Shown here piece after piece: positions 1-8,091 of a stretch of 64,000 nucleotides of DNA. Origin of the DNA: Candidatus Limnocylindrales bacterium. GTDB lineage: Bacteria > Moduliflexota > Moduliflexia > Moduliflexales > JAUQPW01. Each line of letters begins with the position of its first letter. The stretch's first letter is position 1. The notes under the pieces were generated by a model that did not search any database, had not been told where the DNA came from, and saw only the letters and a list, made by a program, of their open reading frames with translations. The position numbers and the translations under genes were made by a program. The DNA lies in NCBI GenBank assembly GCA_035559535.1, contig DATMBG010000058.1:62001-126000 (forward strand). Reading direction: 5' to 3'.

Positions 1-81
1 GGTGGCCAACGTTTCATCATCCGGGTGGGGTGCAAAAATCATAACCCGACACTTATCGGTAAGGTTTAAGGACATTATCAT
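1..81 (-). CDS. PIG-L/LmbE-type deacetylase, N-terminal fragment (cut by window edge)
   Basis: The minus strand reads 27 open codons from an ATG at 81 to the window edge. The translation includes VMIFAPHPDDETLAT. The HPDDE motif after a hydrophobic strand is the zinc-binding signature of the PIG-L/LmbE N-acetylglucosaminyl deacetylase family, which removes acetyl groups from GlcNAc-type substrates. A second ATG lies at 75, and neither start has a clear ribosome binding site. The next gene upstream, a sugar-type aminotransferase, is on the same strand, which suggests a glycan context. The substrate cannot be told from this fragment. Confidence 0.8.
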   Translation of the reverse strand, partial: MIMSLNLTDKCRVMIFAPHPDDETLAT

Positions 82-216
82 AATAATAAAAACCCCGTTC
101 TACAATCTATATCCATCCAACTGCCATATCTGGAGATTGGGTAGAACCCTATACGCATCCAGCTAAGAAGGGGAAAAGCCTTAGTTTTGGTCTGGACGCC
201 TCCTGGCCCCCCTCAG

Positions 217-251
217 GGGGGGATTTAGCAGGTTGCCTGCTAAATCCCCCC
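217..251. repeat. Perfect 16-bp inverted repeat with 3-nt loop
   Basis: Bases 217-232 (GGGGGGATTTAGCAGG) are the exact reverse complement of 236-251, with loop TTG. The hairpin lies between the aminotransferase and the PIG-L gene, about 30 bp before repeat element copy 1. No T-run follows on either strand, so it looks more like a dispersed palindrome than an intrinsic terminator, although it could still end or stabilise transcripts. Confidence 0.7.
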
Positions 252-278
252 TTGGAGAGGGTTAGACATACATGCTAG

Positions 279-412
279 AGTAAGAAGGTTAGCCCCAGCG
301 GGGGTGACCCGTTTAACTTGAAAAAAAATTCTGAATTTCTGAATCTCCCGACGCAAGTCGGGGGCTACCAACCGTTCGCCCCTGACGGGGCTTTTCAGCT
401 TATTCTGGCCCG
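279..412 (+). repeat. Short interspersed element, copy 1 of 3
   Basis: It shares blocks with 29841-30022 and 31593-31747 in the same order: TAAGAAGGTTAGCCCC, then CCCGTTTAAC, then TTCTGAATTTCTGAATC, then a CCCGAC...GTCGGG hairpin, then GGTTCGCCCCTGACGGGG (one base differs here) and CTTTTCAGCTTA. The ends are imperfect inverted repeats. It has no coding capacity of its own. A reading frame crossing it (240-509, minus) is an accident of composition. The stretch 82-539 holds this element and the adjacent hairpin and no gene I can support. Confidence 0.7.
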
Positions 413-539
413 CATAGGGGTTAGGAGGGGGTGTCGATCCCAGGTTTAATCCTTCACTTAATGCAGATGGGGTAGAATCCCTGATAGCCGGCAGCCAGAA
501 AGCAGGCATTCGGATAAACTACTCCATCCAACAGGCCTG

Positions 540-1709
540 TTACAGGGTTAGAAATTCCTTAATAGACTGGGTGATATAGAGAATTTCATCTTCCGTTAGC
601 TCCGGAAACATCGGCAGCGAGATAATCTCTTGAACCACACTTTCTGTTTTTGGTAAAGCAGGAGGTCGACCGGAAAAGGTCTTCATGACCGGTTGGAGGT
701 GACAGGGGATAGGGTAGTGGATACCGGTATGAATTCCCTTTTCTTGTAAGAATTGAATCAGTCGATCTCTTTGATTGGAATGTCCTGGAGAGGGAATTCG
801 AATGACATACAGATGATAAACCGCATAGGCCCAATCCTGTTCGGAGGGGAGAAGAAGGGCTTTCCGTGGGCTCAGGGTTGAATCTGAGTTTGTTGAAGAA
901 TTAACTTCTTCCATCCCTTCCAGTACCTCCTTCAAACACTTTGAATAAAAGTCTGCCAGGACTCTTCGTCTTTGGTTAAACCCCTCCAGTTTTTGAAGTT
1001 GTAATCTGCCGACCGCAGCCTGTATCTCATTAAATCGGAGGTTATGGCCCAGAATTTCATGCCGATACTTTCCCACAAGCCCATGGTTCCGGAGCAATCG
1101 GATCTTCTCTGCAAGCTCCGGGTCGGAGGTAGTTACCATACCCCCATCTCCGTAAACTGTCATATTTTTAGATGGATAGAATGAAAAACATCCTGCTTTT
1201 CCCCAGGATCCAACCTTTTTTCCTTTATAGGTAGCACCGTGTGCCTGGCAGCAGTCTTCCAGGACAAACAGATGATATTTTTCGGCCACCCTTTGAATAG
1301 GATCCAGATGGGCCGGGTGTCCATACAGGTGAACCGGGATGATTCCTACCGTACGGGGCGTTATTTTCTCCTCGAGGAGGGAGGGATTTAGAGTATAAGT
1401 TTCGTCAATATCGACAAAGATAGGGGTTGCACCCAGAAGAAGGATAGGCTCTACAGTAGGAAAAGCAGTATGAGAGGGGACAATTACTTCATCCCCTGCT
1501 TTAACCCCTAAGGCTTGTAAAGTCAGAAGAATTGCAGCCGTACCCGAAGAGGTCACAATAGCCTCGGAAGTCCCTATAAATTCGGCAAATTCCTTTTCGA
1601 ATAACTGGCATTGTTCCCCTAAGATATACCAGCCCTGTTCGGCGATCTCCAGGATTTTCTGCTTGATTTCCGCATCGATATAAGCTTTAGATAAGGGAAT
1701 TGTTCGCAT
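540..1709 (-). CDS. DegT/DnrJ/EryC1/StrS family PLP-dependent aminotransferase
   Basis: A 389-residue, full-length member of the sugar aminotransferase family, which usually transaminates nucleotide-linked keto-sugars for O-antigen or secondary-metabolite sugars. Seen: the SSGTAAI phosphate-binding segment (about 54-60), EDCCQAHGA with Asp152 expected to contact the pyridine nitrogen, and SFYPSKNMTVYGDGG with Lys181 as the predicted Schiff-base lysine. The start is the ATG at 1707-1709, preceded by a weak AAGAAGAG. It is followed on the same strand, after a repeat-rich gap, by a PIG-L deacetylase start, which fits amino-sugar or surface-glycan metabolism. The exact substrate is not deducible. 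Confidence 0.92.
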   Translation of the reverse strand: MRTIPLSKAYIDAEIKQKILEIAEQGWYILGEQCQLFEKEFAEFIGTSEAIVTSSGTAAILLTLQALGVKAGDEVIVPSHTAFPTVEPILLLGATPIFVDIDETYTLNPSLLEEKITPRTVGIIPVHLYGHPAHLDPIQRVAEKYHLFVLEDCCQAHGATYKGKKVGSWGKAGCFSFYPSKNMTVYGDGGMVTTSDPELAEKIRLLRNHGLVGKYRHEILGHNLRFNEIQAAVGRLQLQKLEGFNQRRRVLADFYSKCLKEVLEGMEEVNSSTNSDSTLSPRKALLLPSEQDWAYAVYHLYVIRIPSPGHSNQRDRLIQFLQEKGIHTGIHYPIPCHLQPVMKTFSGRPPALPKTESVVQEIISLPMFPELTEDEILYITQSIKEFLTL

Positions 1710-1832
1710 GTTACTCTTCTTAACTCTTTCCAGGCGAACATATTAAATTATCTATCTTATCGAAAAAAGATAACCTCATAAATCCTTGACTGCAAGCAGC
1801 ACCTTTAGTAACTGTTCTGCCCTTACCCCCAA

Positions 1833-1914
1833 CCCTCTCCCCCAAGGCTCCGGGAGAGGGGGAATGGACCCGGAGATCCACCTGTTTCCCCTCTTCCACA
1901 CCGGAGGAGAGGGG
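1833..1914. repeat. GC-rich CCCTCTCCC/GGGAGAGGG palindromic repeats
   Basis: CCCTCTCCC (1833-1841) pairs perfectly with GGGAGAGGG (1852-1860). A second imperfect hairpin follows (CCCCTCTTCC at 1888 with GGAGAGGGG ending at 1914). Similar palindromes recur at about 21561, 21678, 27890, 28035, 30025 and 31561. Lying between the 3' end of the propeller gene and the aminotransferase start, they may act as terminators or RNA stabilisers. Confidence 0.6.
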
Positions 1915-1943
1915 CTGGGGGTGGGAGCCAGAACCCAGAAAAA

Positions 1944-4900
1944 TCACCTCCCTCCAAAACCCGATACCGGAACATCTCCACTCTGTCCCCACACTAACAC
2001 CAGTAACACCCTCCTATAACCCCCAACCGAACTCAAGATCCACCACTCCCCACTCCCCGGCCGGTATATCCCAAGATCTACCTTTCCATCTCCATCATAA
2101 TCCCCGGGTACTGGGATATCCCCTTCTATCCCCCATACCCGCTCCACCACCCTTCCTCCTGCCCCCCTTATCTGCCATCTCCCACTGCTAGAACTCCATA
2201 CTGCTAGATCCACTCTCCCATCTCCATCATAATCCCCTACCACAGGGATATCTCCTACTCCTCCAAACCCCTGAACCTGCATAGGTCCCTGGCTGGAAGT
2301 CAATATCCACCACTCCCCACTCCCAGGTCGAAACACTCCAAGATCCATCCTGCCATCTCCATCATAATCTCCTGGCACCGGAATATCCCCCCCCTGCCCC
2401 CACTTCAACATCATCTCCCCTCCTCCTGATAGACTTATCCACCACTCCCCACTAACCCCCCTCCAGAGTCCATAATCCGCCCTTTGATCTCCATTGTAAT
2501 CTCCTGGCACCGGTAAGTCCCCTGCCTGTCCCCAGCTATGCACATACTCCATTCCTCCCAACAAACTTAACATTACATGCCACTGCCCCGTAGCGGGTCG
2601 ATAAAAGGCTAAATCACTGATTCCATCTCCATCATAATCCCCAGGGGTGGGAATATCCCCTTGAACTCCAAACGCTATGACGTTGGAAGCTCCTAAAATG
2701 TACCATTGACCCGTATCCGCTCTCCACACTGCTAGATCGGTTCGACCATCTCCATCATAGTCGGCCGAATCTCCTCGGGGGGCTATCAGTCTGGGAGAGA
2801 AGATCCCCACATAGGGGGTGTCGGTGGTGACGATGATGGTGTGGGTGAGGGCTCCCCCATCACTCCAACCAATCCCCACATACTCAAATCCTAAGGCATC
2901 CCTTTGGGGGGAGGGGAGACTCAGGGTGTGGGAGGAACCCAAAGGCCAGGTAAAGCTCTGGGAGGTGATGTAGGGTTGTCCATCTACGATGAAGGTAAGG
3001 CCAGGAAGGTTGGTCTGGAGGGTGATAGTTAGAAGCGTGGGAGGGGTAGCCGGGGTGGTAAAGGTCTGGTCAACTCCCAGGGAAGTACCTCCACTGTTTT
3101 GAGCTACCAGTCGGAAGTGATAGGTGGTGTTGGGAAGAAGGTTACTCAAGGATTCACTGAGGGAAACCAAAGTGGTGCCATTTCCCAGGGATTGGGGAGG
3201 GGTTTGGTTGTCATAGGCCGAGGTGGTTCCCCATTCAAACCAGGCGGTGGTAAGTGAGCCGTTGGGATTGACCGATCCGTTCAAGACAACGGTGGTCTGG
3301 GTAATCGATGAAGCTGACCCGGTCAGGGCTATAGAAGCTGCTTGCTCTATGACAAATACTCCCCCTCCATCAGTTCCGGCATAGAGGATATTGGGATTGA
3401 CCGGGTCTAGGGCCAGGGCATTGACTAAGGTGTTGGTCAGGCCGGTGTTGATGGCGGTCCAGCTTGTTCCTCCATCGGTGCTTTTAAATACCCCATCTCC
3501 AGAAGTTCCTGCATAGACGATGTTGGGATTGGTCGGGTTTATGGTCAGGGAAAGGATATAAGAATTGGTCAGGCCGGTGTTGATGGGAGTCCAGCTACTC
3601 CCACCATTGGTGCTTTTAAATACCCCACCTCCATTAGTTCCTGCATAGAGGATATTGGGATTGACAGGGTCTATGACCAGAGCATAGATAAAGGAGTTGG
3701 TCAGGCCGGTGTTGATGGGAGTCCAACTCCCCCCTTCATTGGTACTCTTAAATACTCCTCCCCCATCAGTTCCTGTATAGAGGGTGGTGGGAGTGAGGGG
3801 ATCTATAGCCAAGGTAAGGATTCTGAGATCGGTCAGGCCGGTGTTGATGGCGGTCCAGCTTGTTCCTCCATCGGTGCTTTTAAGTACCCCACTCTTATAT
3901 ATTCCTGCATAAAGGGTATCAGGAGTTTCAGGGTTTATCGCCAGGGCATAAACGGATTTGGTGTTCGAGGTGATCCCGCTGTTACTGGCCATCCAGTTGC
4001 CCCCTCCATCTGTACTTTTAAATACACCATCTACAAGTATTCCTGCATAGAGGGTATCAGGAGTTCCGGGGTTTATCGCCAGGGTATTAACTCTTTGACC
4101 GGTTAAGTTGGTGCTGCTGTCGGTCCAGTTACTCCCCCCATTTGTGCTTTTAAATACTTTTCCTCCACTGGTCCCTGCATAGAGGGTGGTAGAAGTGATA
4201 GGGTTTATAGCCAGAGCAGGGATAGAAGTATTGGTCAGGCCGGTGTTGATGGCGGTCCAGCTTGTTCCTCCATCGGTGCTTTTATAGACTCCTTTCCCAT
4301 TAGTCCCGGCATAAAGAGTGGTGGAAGTTCCAGAGTCTATCACCAGGGTAAAGACACTGATGTTGCTTAAGCTGGTAGAATTCCAACCACTCCCTCCATT
4401 AGTGCTCTTATAGACTCCCTTATCAGTCCCTGCATAGAGGATATTGGGATTGACCGGGTCTATAGCTAAGGCAAAGACTTTGTTACCTATTAGACTGCTA
4501 CTACTCCAGTTAGTTCCTCCATTTGTACTCTTTACCACTCCACCTCCATTAGTCCCTGCATAGAGGGTGGTGGAACTGTTCGGGTTTATGACCAGGGAAC
4601 GGATAGAGGCATTAGGTATACCGTTGTTGCTGGCAAACCAATCACTCCCCCCGTTAGTACTCTTAAATACCCCACTTCCAGCAGTACCTACATAGAGGGT
4701 GGTGGAACTGTTCGGGTCTATGACCAGGACATGGATAAAGGAATTGGACAAGTTGGTACTACTGGAAGTCCAATTAGTCCCTCCAGTGGTGCTCTTATAG
4801 ACCCCATCTCCATAGGTTCCTGCATAAAGGGTGTTGGAGTCGTTTGGGTCTATAGCCAGGGAATTGACTATGGCAGTGGTCAGGCTGGTGACACTCCAAC

Positions 4901-5294
4901 TTCCCCCACCATCTGTGCTCTTATAGACTCCCGTATCAGTCCCTGCATAGAGAGTATTGGGATCGGCCGGGTCTATAACCAAGGCATTGACCGTGATGTT
5001 ATTTAGGCCGTTGTTGCTGACAGTCCAGTTAATCCCTCCGTCGGTGCTCTTATAGACCCCACCTCCAAATGTTCCTGCATAGACGATGTTGGGATTGTCC
5101 GGGTCTATGGCTAAAGAAAAAATGATCCCACCCTCAGGCCCAATACTGGTCCAATTGTTCACCCCGGCCAGGGCGACCCCTGTCATTCCCATGAACCCTA
5201 AGATTCCTATCACAACCCCTGCCCAAATCCTCAAACTCCTCCCACAGACAAAAAAGGTTTCTCCTAGTGTCAATTTTTGTCCCTGTCTCTTCAT
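1944..5294 (-). CDS. Exported Asp-box and FG-GAP double beta-propeller protein
   Basis: An 1116-residue protein. I chose the ATG at 5292-5294 because AAGGAG lies 6 nt upstream and a signal peptide follows (basic start, then a hydrophobic run ending MTGVALA). Residues of about 40-660 hold 14 units of about 43-45 residues built on YAGTNGGGVFKSTNGG and W, the Asp-box (BNR/sortilin-like) repeat. Next is a fibronectin-III-like domain (FEWGTTSAY ... LPNTTYHFRLVA), a short beta-rich stretch, and six C-terminal GDYDGDG...W repeats of FG-GAP/VCBS type with DxDxDG calcium loops. Such proteins are secreted or surface-bound and often bind glycans or proteins. No sialidase catalytic residues are evident. 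The longer frame from 5381 lacks a ribosome binding site. Confidence 0.85.
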   Translation of the reverse strand: MKRQGQKLTLGETFFVCGRSLRIWAGVVIGILGFMGMTGVALAGVNNWTSIGPEGGIIFSLAIDPDNPNIVYAGTFGGGVYKSTDGGINWTVSNNGLNNITVNALVIDPADPNTLYAGTDTGVYKSTDGGGSWSVTSLTTAIVNSLAIDPNDSNTLYAGTYGDGVYKSTTGGTNWTSSSTNLSNSFIHVLVIDPNSSTTLYVGTAGSGVFKSTNGGSDWFASNNGIPNASIRSLVINPNSSTTLYAGTNGGGVVKSTNGGTNWSSSSLIGNKVFALAIDPVNPNILYAGTDKGVYKSTNGGSGWNSTSLSNISVFTLVIDSGTSTTLYAGTNGKGVYKSTDGGTSWTAINTGLTNTSIPALAINPITSTTLYAGTSGGKVFKSTNGGSNWTDSSTNLTGQRVNTLAINPGTPDTLYAGILVDGVFKSTDGGGNWMASNSGITSNTKSVYALAINPETPDTLYAGIYKSGVLKSTDGGTSWTAINTGLTDLRILTLAIDPLTPTTLYTGTDGGGVFKSTNEGGSWTPINTGLTNSFIYALVIDPVNPNILYAGTNGGGVFKSTNGGSSWTPINTGLTNSYILSLTINPTNPNIVYAGTSGDGVFKSTDGGTSWTAINTGLTNTLVNALALDPVNPNILYAGTDGGGVFVIEQAASIALTGSASSITQTTVVLNGSVNPNGSLTTAWFEWGTTSAYDNQTPPQSLGNGTTLVSLSESLSNLLPNTTYHFRLVAQNSGGTSLGVDQTFTTPATPPTLLTITLQTNLPGLTFIVDGQPYITSQSFTWPLGSSHTLSLPSPQRDALGFEYVGIGWSDGGALTHTIIVTTDTPYVGIFSPRLIAPRGDSADYDGDGRTDLAVWRADTGQWYILGASNVIAFGVQGDIPTPGDYDGDGISDLAFYRPATGQWHVMLSLLGGMEYVHSWGQAGDLPVPGDYNGDQRADYGLWRGVSGEWWISLSGGGEMMLKWGQGGDIPVPGDYDGDGRMDLGVFRPGSGEWWILTSSQGPMQVQGFGGVGDIPVVGDYDGDGRVDLAVWSSSSGRWQIRGAGGRVVERVWGIEGDIPVPGDYDGDGKVDLGIYRPGSGEWWILSSVGGYRRVLLVLVWGQSGDVPVSGFGGR

Positions 5295-5968
5295 CTCCGT
5301 CTCCTTGGTTTCTCTCAGGCCTGCAAGCGTCCTAACTCCCTCGATACCCCAGACCTGATTTACAAAAAATAGAGCAACCACAGGGGGCTGCCCATTCTTT
5401 ATGAACCTAAGGCATGAACCCCTTGCAAAAAAGAGGGATCGTAGAGGCGCACGGTCGTATACCCCTATGGAGTCTTTGAATCAGCGTATTGTAGTAACCC
5501 AACCCCATTTCCCATCTGTTGGTTTAATGCCTGGTGAGGACGTAAGGTTGTACGTTCCTACCTGAGATGGGTGATAGGCGTATGTCGGTGCCTGGACTTC
5601 CTGACCCTGGGTTTGGTTTTGGGATAATCTTTTTTTGAACAAGGTTTTGCGGTTTAAGGGAGTAAGCAAGAGATATGCCAGGTGGGGGTAATACCCCATC
5701 TTATAGAAATGTTACCTCATGGACAGCCCTGGTAGTTGACCTGGCGGCTCCTGTGGTCCTATTTAAGGTTTCATCCAAGTCGTCCTCTCTACACCTTAGG
5801 CAGTATCTCTATGGTGAAGGAATATAAATTCTCCTACCATCCCATTCTCTTCTATGATTATTCTTGACAATTCCGTTATTTTTTGTAGCCTTATCAAAAT
5901 AGTAATCCTATACTGCAACAGGTAGGTTATAAAAAGTTAGAATAATTAACCCTTCAGAAGGAAAAAAG
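5295..5968. other. Intergenic stretch with possible promoter for the PAP2 gene
   Basis: About 670 bp separate the divergent propeller and PAP2 genes. A 72-codon minus-strand frame at 5481-5699 has no ribosome binding site and no recognisable motif, so I do not call it a gene. TTGACA at 5864-5869 with a weak TAGCCT (5886-5891, 16-nt spacer) is the only promoter-like signal toward the PAP2 gene. AGAAGG just before 5969 is its ribosome binding site. Confidence 0.35.
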
Positions 5969-6610
5969 ATGAAACCAAGTGCCCTGCGAATCAAAGTTTA
6001 CGTATTGGGAATTTTACTTTTGATAGGTATGATCATGATTTTTGACGCCGACATCCAAAAGACCCTGCAGGATCATCGCTCTACCACAACAGATGGACTG
6101 TCCAAAATGGTGAAACCCTTGGGAGATGGAAGAATTGTGGTACCTGTGTTCATCGGTGTGTCGATAGCAGGGGGAGTTTTGCAGGTTCCTTCTCTGGTAA
6201 ATTTGGGATTAACGACCTTAGGAGCCTTATCCTTGGATGGTATTCTTACAGGAACCCTTCAAGCCGCTCTTGGAAGACAGCGTCCTTTTAAGGGAAAAGG
6301 ACCCAATAGTTATGATCCCTTTAGTGAAGGAGGCTCATTTCCCTCCGGTCATACTTCGGTCGTTTTTAATGTAGCTACGATTCTTTCTACCCAGTATAAA
6401 AGTTACGGCATTATTCCTGTCCTTTCATATTCTTTGGCCGGTCTGGTAGGTTTTTCCAGAATTAACGATAACAAGCATTTTGCCTCAGATGTTTTGGCAG
6501 GGGCCCTCGTCGGTATCGTCACAGCCCAATTAGCCCTGCGAATAAGAAAAAATATCAAACAAATCCTGGGTAAAATAAAAGCTTTCTATCGGGCATTTTC
6601 GCCTGAGTAG
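5969..6610 (+). CDS. PAP2 superfamily membrane phosphatase
   Basis: A 213-residue membrane protein with the three signatures of the type 2 phosphatidic acid phosphatase family: LGRQRP (Arg105-Pro106, C1), FPSGHT (125-129 with His128, C2) and SRINDNKHFASD (Ser163-Arg164, His170, Asp174, C3). Hydrophobic segments at about 10-27, 55-75, 80-100 and 145-165 flank them. It should dephosphorylate a lipid phosphate such as phosphatidate or undecaprenyl diphosphate at the membrane. AGAAGG lies just upstream of the ATG. It is convergent with the MFS gene. Lipid specificity cannot be read from the sequence. Confidence 0.9.
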   Translation: MKPSALRIKVYVLGILLLIGMIMIFDADIQKTLQDHRSTTTDGLSKMVKPLGDGRIVVPVFIGVSIAGGVLQVPSLVNLGLTTLGALSLDGILTGTLQAALGRQRPFKGKGPNSYDPFSEGGSFPSGHTSVVFNVATILSTQYKSYGIIPVLSYSLAGLVGFSRINDNKHFASDVLAGALVGIVTAQLALRIRKNIKQILGKIKAFYRAFSPE

Positions 6611-6642
6611 TTCTCTCTGCCGGAGCACACCGGAGCACATTT

Positions 6643-6658
6643 AAAGCTTTCTAGCTTT
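6643..6658. terminator. Small hairpin between convergent genes
   Basis: AAAGCT (6643-6648) and AGCTTT (6653-6658) form a 6-bp stem with loop TTCT. It sits where the PAP2 and MFS genes converge and overlaps the last codons of the MFS gene. The A/T flanks suggest a weak bidirectional terminator. A direct duplication of CCGGAGCACA precedes it. Confidence 0.3.
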
Positions 6659-7913
6659 CTTCTGGAGGTTTTAAGTTACGAAAATTGTGATAAAGGGTCA
6701 GATCATAAATGATTTTGAGACTACCGGCCAGGAAAAAAGGCAAATTCAACCATGAAGCACCGAGTAAAGCTCCTGTGATCACCGGTCCAATTGAGCTGGC
6801 GGCAGTTCTGGCTATACTGGTTACTCCTGCAGCAGCCGATCGTTCGTCGGGATCCACTACTGCCATGGTATAGGACTGACGCGTAGGTACGTCCATCTGT
6901 GAGATACTAAAGCGTAATAGCAAAACAATGATAGCCGAAGTCAAATCGGGCATCAGGGGTACCAGAATCAGTAGAATATTGGAGGGGATATGGGTAAATA
7001 CCATGGTATTAATCAATCCAAAACGAGAGGCTATGCGGGCAGCTACCAAGGCGGATAGTCCGGCAAAGATATTGGCACCAAAAAAAATACTTCCCAGGAT
7101 AGCCGGTTCAACGCCGAAACGGATATGAAACCAATAGGCAATGAGGCTCTGTACGACCAAACTACCTGCAAAGGAATCCAGCATAAAGAGAAGAGATAAT
7201 TTTAGGACTACCTTGCGGGACCGATGTAAACCGAAGTGATAGGCTGTTGCTTTCTCCCCCGAACCTTGAAGTTGCGTTTGTTCTACCTCAACACCCGGCG
7301 ATAATTTGGCGAATAATAACCCCAGGGCTATGCCCAGCAAGGCATAACCCATCACAACGGCTCGATAACTGTTGAGGGGGGTAGTACCCCGGTGTTGTAG
7401 AATCTCTACTAACAGGCCTGCATTGAAGGAACCCAGGGCCGTTGCGAAGGAACCGATCAAATTATACCAGGCGAAGATCTGGGTGCGATACTTGTTGGGT
7501 ACTGTTTGTGGAAGGGCTGCCTGTTCAATGGATAAAAAAGGCCCCACTTCACTCCCGCTGGGACTGATTGTTCCGATGATGGCTGCCAGGGTTAACAGAA
7601 TCATATTCCTGGTTAATGCGAAGACCAAACCCGCAAAGATCATTAAACCTGCGCCCAGAATGAGCATGCGTCTTCGTCCAATACGATCTGCCACCGCCGC
7701 CATCCAGAGAGAAATGATGGCATCCCCGACCAGGGTAAGGGTCAAGAGTAAACCAATTTGTTGGTCGGTTAAACCCAGTTGGGTCAGATAAAGGGCCAAT
7801 ATGACAGATAGGAACCCATAAGCAAATAATCGTACGGTGCGGGTACCAAACAGCAAACGGCCATCGGTCGTAAGTGCCTTTAAACTTTGGAATTCGATGA
7901 GGTTCTGAAACAT
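6651..7913 (-). CDS. Major facilitator superfamily transporter
   Basis: A 420-residue protein with about 12 hydrophobic segments. The loop between helices 2 and 3 reads ADRIGRRRMLI, the classic MFS motif A (G-x-x-x-D-R-x-G-R-R-x form). The C-terminal half has a second related loop (ARIASRFGL). It should be a secondary inner-membrane transporter, probably an exporter or sugar/drug-type carrier, but the substrate is unknown. The ATG at 7913 is preceded by AAAAGGGAA. It is divergent from sensor kinase 1 and stands alone on its strand. Confidence 0.88.
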   Translation of the reverse strand: MFQNLIEFQSLKALTTDGRLLFGTRTVRLFAYGFLSVILALYLTQLGLTDQQIGLLLTLTLVGDAIISLWMAAVADRIGRRRMLILGAGLMIFAGLVFALTRNMILLTLAAIIGTISPSGSEVGPFLSIEQAALPQTVPNKYRTQIFAWYNLIGSFATALGSFNAGLLVEILQHRGTTPLNSYRAVVMGYALLGIALGLLFAKLSPGVEVEQTQLQGSGEKATAYHFGLHRSRKVVLKLSLLFMLDSFAGSLVVQSLIAYWFHIRFGVEPAILGSIFFGANIFAGLSALVAARIASRFGLINTMVFTHIPSNILLILVPLMPDLTSAIIVLLLRFSISQMDVPTRQSYTMAVVDPDERSAAAGVTSIARTAASSIGPVITGALLGASWLNLPFFLAGSLKIIYDLTLYHNFRNLKPPEES

Positions 7914-8027
7914 ACGAAAATTCCCTTTTAAATCCGGTACTGTTAAGATAACATAAGGAGTATAGCTTATCCATATACGATGGTTTTTCTTCCCTTATTT
8001 AAAATAAACTTTAAATTCGGTAAATGA

Positions 8028-8043
8028 ATCCCCCCGGGGGGAT
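8028..8043. repeat. 16-bp perfect palindrome in divergent promoter region
   Basis: ATCCCCCCGGGGGGAT reads the same on both strands. It lies between the divergent MFS gene and kinase 1, about 48 bp before the kinase start, where an operator would sit. It could also be another GC-rich palindrome of this genome. Confidence 0.5.
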
Positions 8044-8091
8044 AATTTCCAGAGCTAGAGTTAAGGCTCGTAGAGAGTATCTCTTTGAGGT

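Noticed and set aside
240-509. 89-codon minus-strand frame
   Set aside because: It runs across the short repeat element and reads its hairpins as codons; no ribosome binding site and no family motif.
1720-2019. Overlapping small frames on both strands at the 3' end of the propeller gene
   Set aside because: They read the CCCTCTCCC palindromes and the antisense of the propeller repeats.
5481-5699. 72-codon minus-strand frame between the propeller and PAP2 genes
   Set aside because: No ribosome binding site, no recognisable motif, composition not clearly coding.
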